A stretch of DNA of 64,000 nucleotides from NCBI GenBank assembly GCA_022495995.1, contig JAFEMH010004899.1:123042-187041 (forward strand), written 5' to 3'. The notes beneath the pieces are model-generated. The model was not told the DNA's origin. It made no database searches and saw only the letters and a list, made by a program, of their open reading frames with translations. Source of the stretch: Adenophora triphylla var. japonica. Lineage: Eukaryota; Streptophyta; Magnoliopsida; Asterales; Campanulaceae. Position 1 is the first letter of the stretch, and the number at the start of each line of letters is the position of its first letter. Position numbers and translations under genes: made by a program. Of this stretch, positions 13,001 through 24,455 are shown piece after piece.

Positions 13001-16000
13001 ATCCAATAGAACATCTGAAAGGATCCACCCACCAAAAATTTGGCTCAAACGGAGGACGTTTTCATGGTGAAAATTACCATTTATGAAATTTTTCGATTCC
13101 CCCCGAAAGGGGGTACACGCATTTTTGGGCTTCGGGGCACTAATAGCCAAATACCCTCCTTTTTTCAACCAATCCAATATAACATTTGAAAGGATCCGCC
13201 CACCAAAAATTTGGCTCAAACGGAGGTCGTTTTCATGGTGAAAACGACCATTTACGAAATTTCGATTCGCCTGAGGGGTAGTTCACGCATTTTTGGGCTC
13301 CAGGGCACTCTTAACCAAATACCCTCCTTTTTTTCAACCAATCCAATATAACATTTGAAAGGATCCGTCCACCAAAAATTTGGCTCAAACGGAGGTCGTT
13401 TTCATGGTGAAAATCACCATTTACGAAATTTCCCAATTCCCCAAAGGGGGTAGTTCACGCATTTTTAGGCTCCCGGGCACTCGTAGCCTACCCTCCTTTT
13501 TCAACCAATCCAATAGATCATTTGAAATGATCCGCCCACCAAAAATTTGGCTCAAACGGAGGTCGTTTTCATGGTGAAAACCACCATTTACGAAATTTCC
13601 CGATTCCCCAAAGGGGGTAGTTCACGCATTTTTGGGCTCCCGGGCACTTGTAGCCAAATACTCTCTTTTTTTTCAACAAATCCAATATAACATTTGAAAG
13701 GATCCCCCCACAAAAAATTGGCTCAAACGGAGGTCGTTTTCATGGTGAAAATCACCATTTACGAAATTTCCCGATTCCCCAAAGGGGGTAGTTCACGCAT
13801 TTTTAGGCTTCTAGGCACTCATAGCCAAATACCCTCCTTTTTCAACCAATCCAATAGAACATTTGAAATGATCCGCCCACCAAAAATTTGGCTCAAACGG
13901 AGGTCGTTTTCATTGTGAAAATGACCATTTACGAAATTTCCCGATTCCCCAAAGGGGGTAGTACACTCATTTTTGGGCTCCCGGGCACTAGTAGCCAAAT
14001 ACCCTCCTTTTTTCAACCAATCCAATAGAACATTTGAAAGGATCCGCCCACCAAAAATTTGGCTCAAACGGAGGTCGTTTTCATGGTGAAAATCACCATT
14101 TACGAAATATCCCGATTCGCCAAAGGGGGTAGTTCACGCATTTTTAGGCTCCCGGGCACTCATAGCAAAATACCCTCCTTTTTTCAACCAATCCAATAGA
14201 ACATTTGAAAGGATCTGCCCGCCAAAAATTTTGCTCAAAACGAGGTCGTTTTCATGGTGAAAATGACCATTTACGAAATTTCTCGATTCCCCAAAGGGGG
14301 TAGTAAACGCATTTTTGGGCTTCCGAACACTAGTAGCCAAATACCCTCCTTTTTTCAACCAATCCAATAGAAAATTTGAAAGGATCCGCCCACCAAAATT
14401 TTGGCTCAAACGGAGGTCGTTTTCATAGGGGAAATCACCATTTACGAAATTTTTTGATTCCCTAGAGGGGGTAGCTCACGCATTTTTTGGGCTCCCGGGG
14501 ACTAATAGCCAAATACCCTCTTTTTTCAACCAATCCAATATAACATTTGAAAGGATCCTCCCACCAAAAATTTGGCTCAAACGGAGGTCGTTTTCATGGT
14601 TAAAATCACCATTTACGAAATATCCCGATTCGCCAAAGGGGGTAGTTCACGCATTTTTAGGCTCTCGGGCACTCATAGCAAAATACCCTCCTTTTTTCAA
14701 CCAATCCAATAGAACATTTGAAAGGATCTGCCCACCAAAAATTTGGCTCAAACGGAGGTCATTTTCATGGTGAAAATGACCATTTACGAAATTTCCCGAT
14801 TCCCCAAAGGGGGTAGTACACGCATTTTTGGGCTCCCGGGCACTAGTAGCCAAATACCCTCCTTTTTTCAACCATTCCAATATAACATTTAAAAGGATCC
14901 GCCCACCAAAAATTTGGCTCAAACGGAGGTCGTTTTCATGGGGAAAATCACCATTTACGAAATTTCCCGATTCCCCAAAGGGGGTAGCTCACGCATTTCT
15001 GGGCTTCCGGGAAATAATAGCCAAATTACCTCCTTTTTTCAACCAATCTAATACAACATTTGAAAGGATCCGCCCACCAAAAATTTGGCTCAAACGGAGG
15101 TCGTTTTCATGGTTAAAATCACCATTTACAAAATTTTCTGATTCCCTAAAGGGGGTTGCTCGCGCATTTTTGGGCTCCCGGGCACTAGTAGCCAAATATC
15201 CTCCTTTTTTCAACCAATCAAATATAAAATTTGAAAGGATCTGCCCACCAAAAATTTGGCTCAAATGGAGGTCGATTTCATGGTGTAAATCATCATTTAC
15301 GAAATATCTCGATTCGCTAAAGGGGGTAGTTCACGCATTTTTAGGCTCCCGGGTACTCATAGCAAAATAGCCTCCATTTTTCAACCAATCCAATAGAATA
15401 TTTGAAAGTATCTTCCCACCAAATATTTGAAAATCACCATTTACGAAATTTTGTGATTCCCCAAAGGGGGTAGCTCGCGCATTTTTGGGCTCCCTGGCAC
15501 TAGTAGCCAAATACCCTCCTTTTTTCAACCAATCCAATATAACATTTGAAACGATCCTCCCACCAAAAATTGGGCTCAAACAGAGGTCGTTTTCATGGTT
15601 AAAATCACCATTTACGAAATATCCTGATTCGCCAGAGGGGGTAGTTCACGCATTTTTAGGCTCCCGGGCACTCATAGCAAAATACCCTCCTCTTTTCAAC
15701 CAATCCAATAGAACATTTGAAAGGATCTGCCCACCAAAAATTTGGCTCAAACGGAGGTCATTTTCATGGTGAAAATGACCATTTACCAAATTTCCCGATT
15801 CCCCATAGGGGGTAGTACAAGCATTTTTGCGCTCCCGGGCACTAGTAGCCAAATACCCTCCTTTTTTCAACCATTCCAATAGAACATTTGAAAGGATCCG
15901 CCCACCAAAAATTTGGCTCAAACGGAGGTTGTTTTCATTGGGAAAATCACCATTTACGAAATTTCCCGATTCCCCAAAGGGGGTAGCTCACGCATTTTTG

Positions 16001-19000
16001 GGCTTCCGGGAACTAGTAGCCAAATTATCACCTTTTTTCAACCAATCCAATACAACATTTGAAAGGATCCGCCCACCAAAAATTTGGCTCAAACGGAGGT
16101 CGTTTTCATGGTTAAAATCACCATTTACAAAATTTTCTGATTCCCTAAAGGGGGTAGCTCGCGCATTTTTGGGCTCTCGGGCACTAGTATCCAAATACCC
16201 TCCTTTTTTCAACCAATCCAATATAAAATTTGAAAGGATCCTCCCACCAAAAATTTGGCTCAAACGGAGGTCGATTTCATGGTGAAAATCATCATTTACG
16301 AAATATCCCGATTCGCTAAAGGGGGTAGTTCACGCATTGTTAGGCTCCCGGGTACTCATAGCAAAATAGCCTCCTTTTTTCAACCAATCCAATAGAACAT
16401 TTGAAAGGATCTTCCCACCAAAAAGGCTCAAACGGAGCTCGTTTTCATTGTGAAAATGACCATTTACGAAATTTCCCGATTCCCCAAAGGGGGCGCTTTC
16501 ATGGTGAAAATCACCATTTACGAAATTTTTTGATTCCCTAAAGGGGGTAGCTCACGCATTTTTGGGCTCCCGGACACTAATAGCCAAATACCCTCCTTTT
16601 TTCAACCAATCAAATATAACATTTGAAAGGATCCTCCCACCAAAAATTTGGCTCAAACGGAGGTCGTTTTCATGGTGAAAATCACCATTTACGAAATATC
16701 CCGATTCGCCAAAAGGGGTAGTTCACGCATTTTAGGCTCCCGAGCACTCATAGCAAAATACCCTCCTTTTTTCTACCAATCCAATAAAACATTTGAAAGG
16801 ATCTGCCCACCAAAAATTTGGCTCAAAAGGAGGTCATTTTCATGGTGAAAGCGACCATTTACGAAATTTCTCGATTCCCCAAAGGGGGTAGTACACGCAT
16901 TTTTGGACTCCCTGGCACTAGTAGCCAAATACCCTCCTTTTTTCAACCAATCGAATAGAACATTTGAAAGGATCCGCCCACTAAAAATTTGGCTCTAACA
17001 GAGGTCGTTTTCATGGGAAAAATCACCATTTACGAAATTTTTTGATTCCCTAAAGGGGGTAGCTCACGCATTTTTGGGCTCCCGGGCACTAATAGCCAAA
17101 TACCCTCCTTTTTTCAACCAATCCAATATAACAATTGAACGGATCCTCCAACCAAAAATTTGTCTCAAACGGAGGTCGTTTTCATGGTTAAAATCACCAT
17201 CTACGAAATATCCCGATTCGCTAAAGGGGGTAGTTTAAGCATTTTTAGGCTCCCGGGCACTCATAGAAAAATACCCTCCTTTTTTTAACCAATCCAATAG
17301 AACATTTTAAAGGATCTGCCCACCAAAAATTTGGCTCAAACGGAGGTCGTTTTCATGGTGAAAATGACCATTTACGAAATTTCCCGATTCCCCAAAGGGG
17401 GTAGTACACGCATTTTTGGGCTCCCGGACACTAGTAGCCAAATACCCTCCTTTTTTCAACCAATCCAATATAACATTTAAATGATCCGCCCACCAAAAAT
17501 TTGGCTCAAACGGAGGTCGTTTTCATGGTGAAAATGACCATTTACGAAATTTCTCGATTCCCCAAAGGGGGTAGTACATGCATTTTTGGGCTACCGGGCT
17601 CTAGTTGCCAAATACCCTCCTTTTTCAACCAATCCAATAGAACATTTGAAAGGATCCGCCCACCAAAAATTTGGCTCAAACGGAGGTCGTTTTCATGGTG
17701 AAAATCACCATTTACGAAATTTTCTGATTTCCCTAAGGGGGTAGCTCGCGCATTTTTGGGCTCCCTGGCACTAGTAGCCAAATACCCTCCTTTTTTCAAC
17801 CACTCCAATATAACATTTGAAAGGATCCTCCCACAAAAAAATTGACTCAAACGGAGTTCGTTTTCATGGTGAAAATCACCATTTACGAAATTTCCCGATT
17901 CCCCAAAGGGGGTAGTTCACGCATTTTTATGCTCCCGGGCACTCGTAGCCAAATACCCTCCTTTTTTCAACCAATCCAATAGATAATTTTAAATGATCCA
18001 CCCACCAAAAATTTGGCTCAAACGGAGGTCGTTTTCATGATGAAAATGACCATTTACGAAATTTCCCGATTCCCCAAAGGGGGTAGTACACGCATTTTTG
18101 GGCTGCCGGGCACTGGTAGCCAAATACCCTCCTTTTTTCAACCAATCCAATAAAACATCTTAAAGGATCCGCCCACCAAAAATTTGGCTCAAACGGAGTT
18201 CGTTTTCATGGTGAAAATCTCCATTTACGAAATTTTTCGATTCCCCAAAGGGGGTAGCTCGCGCATTTTTGGGCTCCCGGGCACTAGTAGCCAAATACCC
18301 TCTTTTTTTCAACCAATCCAATATAACATTTGAAAGGATCCCCCCACAAAAAAATTGGCTCAAACGGAGGTCGTTTTCATGGTGAAAATCACCATTTACG
18401 AAATTTCCCGATTCCCAAAAGGGGGTAGTTCACGCATTTTTAAGCTCCCGGGCACTCTTAGCCAAATACCCTCCTTTTTTCAACCAATCCAATAGAAAAT
18501 TTGAAATGATCCGCCCACCAAAAATTTGGCTCAAACAGAGGTCGTTTTTATGGTGAAAATGACCATTTACGAAATTTCCCGATTCCCCAAAGGGGGTAGT
18601 ACACTCATTTTTGGGCTCCCGGGCACTAGTAGCCAAATACCCTTGTTTTTTCAACCAATCCAATAGAACATTTTAAGGGATCCACCCACCAAAAATTTGG
18701 CTCAAACGGAGGTCGTTTTCATGGTGAAAATCACCATTTACGAAATTTTTTGATTCCCTAAAGGGGGTAGCTCACACATTTTTGGGCTCCCGGGCACTAA
18801 TAACCAAATACCCTCCATTTTCAACCAATCCAATATAATATTTGAAAGGATCCTCCCACCAAAAATTTGGCTCAAACGGAGGTTGTTTTCATGGTGAAAA
18901 TCACCATTTACGAAATATCTCGATTTGCCAAAGGGGGTAGTTCACGCATTTTTAGGCTCCTGGGCACTCATAGCAAAATACCCTCCTTTTTTCAACCAAT

Positions 19001-21683
19001 CCAATAGAACATTTGAAAGGATCTGCCCACCAAAAATTTGGCTCAAAAGGAGGTCGTTTTCATGGTGAAAATGACCATTTACGAAATTTCTCGATTCCCC
19101 AAAGGGAGTAGTACACGCATTTTTGGGCTCCCGGGCACTGGTAGCCAAATACCCTCCTTTTTTTAACCAATCCAATAAAACATTTGAAAGGATCCGCCCA
19201 CCAAAAATTTGGCTCAAACGGAGGTCGTTTTCATGGTGAAAATCACCATTTACGAAATTTTTTGATTCCCTAAAGGGGGTGGTAGCTTACGCATTTTTGG
19301 GCTCCCGGGCACTAATAGCCAAATACCCTCCTTTTTTCAACCAATCCAATATAACATTTGAAAGGATCCTCCCACCAAAAATTTGGCTCAAATGGAGGTC
19401 TTTTTCATGGTGAAAATCACCATTTACGAAATATCCCGATTCGCCAAAGGGGGGTAGTTCACGCATTTTTAGGCTCCCGGGCACTCATAGAAAAATACCC
19501 TCCTTTTTTCAACCAATCCAATAAAACATTTGAAAGGATTTGCCCACCAAAAATTTGGCTCAAAAGGAGGTCGTTTTCATGGTGAAAATGACCATTTACG
19601 AAATTTCTCGATTCCCCAAAGGGGGTAGTACACGCATTTTTGGACTCCCGGGCACTAGTAGCCAAATACCCTCCTTTTTTCAACCAATCCAATAGAACAT
19701 TTGAAAGGATCCGCCCACCAAAAATTTTGCTCAAACAGAGGTCGTTTTCATGTGGAAAATCACCATTTACGAAATTTTTTGATTCCCTAAAGGGGGTAGC
19801 TCACGCATTTTTGGGCTGGCGGGCACTAATAGCCAAATACCCTTCTTTTTTCAACCAATCCAATATAACATTTGAAAGGATCCTCCCACCAAAATTTGGC
19901 TCAAACGGAGGTCGTTTTCATGGTTAAAATCACCATCTACGAAATATCCCGATTCGCCAAAGGGGGTAGTTCACGCATTTTTAGGCTCCCGGGCACTCAT
20001 AGCAAAATACCCTCCTTTTTTCAACAAATCTAATATAACATTTGAAAGGATCCGCCCACCAATAATTTTGCTCAAACGGAGGTCGTTTTCATGGTGAAAA
20101 TGACCATTTACGAAATTTCCTGATTCTCAATGGGGGTAGTACACGCATTTTTGGGCTCCCGGGCTCTAGTTGCCAAATACCCTCCTTTTTTCAACCAATC
20201 CAATATAAAATTTGAAAGGATCCGCCCGTCAAAAATTTGGCTAAAACGGAGGTCGTTTTCATGGTGAAAATCACCATTTACGAAATTTTTCTGATTCCCC
20301 AAAGAGGGTAGCTCGCGCATTTTTGGGCTCCTGGGCACTAGTAGCCAAATACCCTCCTTTTTTCAACCAATCCAATATAAAATTTTAAAGGATCCTCCCA
20401 CAAAAAATTGGCTCAAACGGAGGTTGTTTTCATGGTGAAAATCACCATTTACGAAATTTCCCGATTCCCCAAAGGGGGTAGTTCACGCATTTTTAGGCTC
20501 CCGGGCACTCGTAGCCAAATACCATCCTTTTTTCAACCAATCCAATAGATCATTTGAAATGATCTGCCCACCAAAAATTTGGCTCAAACGGAGGTCGTTT
20601 TCATGGTGAAAATGACCATTTACGAAATTTCCCGATTCCCCAAAGGGGGTAGTACACGCATTTTTGGGCTGCCGGGCACTGGTAGCCAAATACCCTCCTT
20701 TTTTCAACCAATCCAATAAAACATTTGAAAGGATCCACCCACCAAAAATTTGGCTCAAACGGAGTTCGTTTTCATGGTGAAAATCACCATTTACGAAATT
20801 TTTCGATTCCCCGAAGGGGGTAGCTCGCGCATTTTTGGGCTCCAGGGCACTAGTAGCCAAATACCCTCTTTTTTTCAACCAATCCAATATAATATTTGAA
20901 AGTATCCCCCCACATAAAAATTGGCTCAAACGGAGGTCGTTTTCATGGTGAAAATCACCATTTACGAAATTTCCCGATTCCCCAAAGGGGGTAGTTCACG
21001 CATTTTTAGGCTCCCGGGCACTCATAGCCAAATACCCTCCTTTTTTCAACCAATCCAATAGAACATTTGAAATGATCCACCCACCAAAAATTTGGCTCAA
21101 ACGGAGGTCATTTTCATGGTGAAAATGACCATTTACGAAATTTACCGATTACCCAAAGGGGGTAGTACACTCATTTTTGGGCTCCCGTGCACTAGTAGCC
21201 AAATACCCTCCTTTTTTCAACCAATCCAATAGAACATTTGAAAGGATCCGCCCACCAAAAATTTGGCTCATACGGAGGTCATTTTCATGGTGAAAATCAC
21301 CATTTACGAAATTTTTTGATTCCCTAAAGGGGGTAGCTCACGCATTTTTGGGCTCCCGGGCACTAATAGCCAAATACCCTCCTTTTTTCAACCAATCCAA
21401 TATAACATTTGAAAGGATCCTGCCCACCAAAAATTTGGCTCAAAAGGAGGTCGTTTTCATGGTGAAAATCACCATTTACGAAATATCCCGATTCGCCAAA
21501 GGGGGTAGTTCACGCATTTTTAGGCTCCTGGGCACTCATAGCCAAATACCCTCCTTTTTTCAACCAATCCAATAGAACATTTGAAATGATCCGTGCACCA
21601 AAAATTTGGCTCAAACGGAGGTCGTTTTCATGGTGAAAATCACCATTTTCGAAATTTCCCGATTCCCCAAAGGGGTAGCACAC
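4011..21683. repeat. Satellite array, block 1 (171-bp monomer, ~103 copies)
   Basis: Tandem head-to-tail monomers, all in one orientation. The unit can be followed by landmarks: GGATCCGCCC, then CAAAAATTTGGCTCAAACGG, TTTTCATGGTGAAAATCACC, a variable CGATTCCCCAAAGGGGG segment, CACGCATTTTTGGG, CTCCCGGGCACTAGTAGCC, and a CCTCCTTTTTTCAACC tract. Block 1 is rich in three marked variants: one with TTTTTTGATTCCCTAAAG and CACTAATAGCC; one with ATATCCCGATTCGCC and CTCATAGCAAAATACC; and one with ACAAAATTTTCTGATTCCC. They recur in mixed order, giving patchy higher-order structure; for example the dimers near 5000-5600 and 8030-8640 correspond at an offset of about 3032 bp. Long open frames here are by-products of the 171-bp period. 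No gene is seen. Confidence 0.97.
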
Positions 21684-22668
21684 TAGGACAAAAGTTAGTA
21701 GCATGAGTGAGGAGACCACAAATAGAACAAGCATCTTGCACAACATTAGCACCAAGAGAGGTGCCTTTATTAAACATGGCAATTAATTGAGATACTTGTT
21801 TAGCCAAATTATCATTACCCTCTAACTCATGTACTCCCCTAGCCTTACCCCTTGTACTCTTTTGTTGGGAATTAGCACCCAACATCTCAAATAAATCATG
21901 AGTCTCTTGGGGAGTTTTGGCTCCTAGAGTGCCCCCCGCCGCATTATCAACCATGGCTTGATTAACATGATTCAAGCCATCATAAAAAGTTTTATTAAGC
22001 AAGGGCAAAGGAAAATTGTGATGGGGACATTGCACTAACATCATTTTAAATCGGTCCCAAGCCTCATGAAACGGCTCACCTATTTCTTGGGCAAATCCAA
22101 TGATCTTTTGCCTCATATTAGCTAACGTGGGATGGGGATAATATTATTGTAAAAACACATCATGCAATTGATCCCACGTGCTTATACTTCTAGGTGGTAA
22201 CATCATAAACCAAGTCTTGGCCGCCCCTTTCAAAGTGTAGGGGAAGCACTTTAATCTAATTTGCTCATCGGTTACACCTATTTTGCCCGGAAAGTGGGAT
22301 ACTATCATCATATACTCACGCAAGAAAGTCAAAGGGTCTTCGGCCGGTAGGCCTTGATACATGGGCAACATGTTAAAATATTGACCCTTGACTTCAAAGT
22401 TCTTTGCCTCCTCCGATAACACAATACAAGATATGGAGGCATCGACTCTAGGACGACAAAAGTCTTGCATGGTTTGAGCCGGTGGGATTGCCATCGCGGC
22501 TTCTTCCTCTTCTACCCCGATGGTAGAAGGATTTAGGTCACTTTCGAGGGGATTGCCCTCTTTTAATTCAAGTTCTTTCAAACGCCGACCTAACCTATCA
22601 ATGTCGTTGTTCAATGGCTCCAATGTAGGATTCAAAGAACGCCGACCAAGCATACACCGATTAAACAA
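21684..22668 (-). pseudogene. Partial gag of the Athila-like element (Retrotrans_gag type, CCHC knuckle)
   Basis: The minus-strand frame starts at an ATG (22668-22666) about 20 bp after the primer binding site. It contains a capsid-type segment around 22360-22160 with the recognisable 'LKCFPYTLKGAAKTWF' and 'STWDQL' stretches of plant gypsy gag (Retrotrans_gag family). An in-frame TAA interrupts it at 22146-22144, directly after 'DVFLQ'. The same frame resumes with 'FYDGLN' and 'AAGGTL' motifs typical of Athila-class gag. Near the truncated end is a zinc knuckle, C-X2-C-X4-H-X4-C. After the knuckle the frame runs into satellite DNA and only satellite-encoded residues follow. One nonsense codon plus truncation make it non-functional. 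Gag would package element RNA in virus-like particles. Confidence 0.85.
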
Positions 22669-22689
22669 ACTTGTTCAAATCACAACAAA

Positions 22690-22707
22690 TCCCCGGCAAC
22701 GGCGCCA
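22690..22707 (-). other. Primer binding site, tRNA-Asp type
   Basis: The minus strand reads TGGCGCCGTTGCCGGGGA, complementary to the 3' end of plant tRNA-Asp and characteristic of Athila-type gypsy elements. It lies 6 bp inside the LTR end, as expected for the minus-strand DNA primer site. It is not a tRNA gene: no cloverleaf sequence surrounds it. Confidence 0.9.
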
Positions 22708-22713
22708 AAAACT

Positions 22714-24455
22714 TGATGGATAAAAAATCCTCTTGTAATAAAATACCTTGCAAGTGTACAAGTTACCGATGTAGTAGTATGCACAAGCAAGGGTCGAATT
22801 CACAGAGAGTTGTGTGTTGAACAAATTGGTTTAATTAGTGTGACAAGAAACAAAAGGGGGTTTTTGGTTTTGATTTTATTATTAAAACTAATTAACAAAA
22901 ACTAATTAAGCAAATAAAATAACAAAACAATGAAATAATTCAAGGATTACGAAATAGTTCACGGATTGGATTCACAACATATTATCACTTTATGCTATTT
23001 AAATCATGTAAAGAAATAACTCAATCTCATTCTTGGGTTCGTTCACAAAAACCTAGGGTTAAGATGTTCATATATTCCGCTAGGTCAATAAGAACATTAA
23101 AACCCTCCTAATTCTATCTTGTTTATATATTCCGCTAGGTCAATATAAACATTCAAGAATTCAATTAAAAGCTTAAGAACAATGGAACCTAGATTCGTTT
23201 GATTTCCGCTAGGTCCTCAATTAAATCTATTCTTCTCAACAATGGTCAAATTACAAACCATCCACGCTAGTGCAATAATTCGTACCCAAATAAATTCAAG
23301 AGATCAAAGGTATTCTGCTAGGTCAACACAATTGATCTCAAGAACAATGGTTAAGGATGTTGGGAAGAACAAGAACGAAAAAAGATAGGAAGAATTAAAA
23401 CTTTAGCATAAAGATCTAATATGTGTTACTACCAATCCGCAAACTAAAGAATTTAGCCTCGAAGGGCCATTAAAATAAATACCTCAAACCTTGAATTAAA
23501 ACCTTCAATCTTGTATAAAGGAATTGTAATATGTTTAGTAGAAAGAATAAGAAAAATCAAAAGATCAAAAGGTCAAAAAAATAAAAGATAAAAGATAAAA
23601 GATCAAAGATGATACAAAACTAGTCTAGGGTTGTTTATATAGGAGGAGGGAGGTGGAAATCATTTTTGGAAACAAATTAGGGTCAAAATCCTAGTCAAAA
23701 TAGAAGATCTCCCGAAATCCGTCACTGATTTTGTGCAAATCTGTGAAAAATCATGTTTTCCTTATTTGTGACGGAATAAAATCTGTTGCTGAAAATCTTG
23801 GTGGGCGGTCGCCCACAAATTGCCCACCGAACGCCCAGTTGTACAGCAAGATGCTTGGCCACGGTTTTATTTTTGTGCGGCCGCCCATGAATGGATCAGC
23901 GACCGCCCATCTTCCTAGGCCCAATTTCAATTACTTTGCTCGGCCCATGTTCAATTGCCTTGCTTGGCCATAGCTTCCAGTTTGGCCCCATTTTCCTTGC
24001 ATTGCTCAGGCCATGCCTTGATTTCCCTCGGCCACAAATGGCCTTGATTTGTTTTAAATAGTATTCCGTTCGTCTCGCTATCTTGCAGTCGTACTTTAGC
24101 CACTATAAAAAATTCTTTTGCACTTCGCTCTTTGAGATTTTATTTTTCATTTTAACCCACGAATTTTTATATATCAAATTTGTCCAAAAATTCCATATTT
24201 CCAATTTAGTCACTGAATTTCCAATATTTACGGTTTGGCCCTTGAACTTCATAATTTCCGTTTTGTCCCAAACTTCCCAAAATTGCAATTTGATCCAAAA
24301 GCTTCCAAAGTACGCTCCAATCCTCCGTTTTCAACATTGTTGCACTTCAACCCCTGTACTTTCAAAACACTACAAAATACCTTAAATTCTCAAGGTTTCG
24401 AGCACCAAATAAGCTAGGAAATATATCTTTTGGATGGGTAAAATCACATCCATCA
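22714..24455 (-). mobile_element. 5' LTR of the Athila-like element (1742 bp)
   Basis: Bounded by TGATGGAT at 22714 and ATCCATCA at 24455, an 8-bp perfect terminal inverted repeat with TG...CA ends, and positioned correctly relative to the primer binding site. A minus-strand TATA-like sequence lies at 23634-23641. A repeated TCCGCTAGGTC motif occurs at 23076, 23131, 23205 and (as TCTGCTAGGTC) 23314. The part near 23790-23920 repeats GC-rich 'gcggtcgccca'-like words. No coding capacity is supported; short open frames (23731-23973, 24083-24385) are not considered genes. Confidence 0.85.
23634..23641 (-). promoter_or_regulatory. TATA-like element of the Athila-like LTR
   Basis: The minus strand reads TATATAAA in a 'cctatataaacaaccc' context within the LTR, about 815 bp from its upstream (minus-strand 5') end. 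Motif-based assignment only. Confidence 0.45.

Larger units (their letters stand above)
21684..24455 (-). mobile_element. Truncated Athila-like Ty3/gypsy retrotransposon (LTR + PBS + partial gag)
   Basis: Read on the minus strand this is LTR (24455 to 22714), a 6-bp spacer, a tRNA-Asp primer binding site (22707 to 22690), then a gag frame from 22668 that stops against satellite at 21684/21683. Protease, polymerase, integrase and the second LTR are missing. On the right the LTR ends exactly at satellite phase 'ATTTGAAATGATCC'. On the left the satellite is in a different phase (after 'ggggtagcacac'), so this is not a simple insertion: the left end was removed by a deletion or recombination that also took some satellite. 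The gag type, the PBS and the LTR size fit the Athila lineage, which is often found in pericentromeric DNA. Confidence 0.88.

Noticed and set aside
22690..22707. tRNA-Asp gene fragment
   Set aside because: The match covers only the 3' acceptor/T-arm part and sits 6 bp from an LTR end, so it is a primer binding site.
24083..24385. 100-codon frame in the Athila-like LTR
   Set aside because: It lies wholly in the LTR on the antisense strand to the element, and its low-complexity Phe/Leu-rich content shows no domain.
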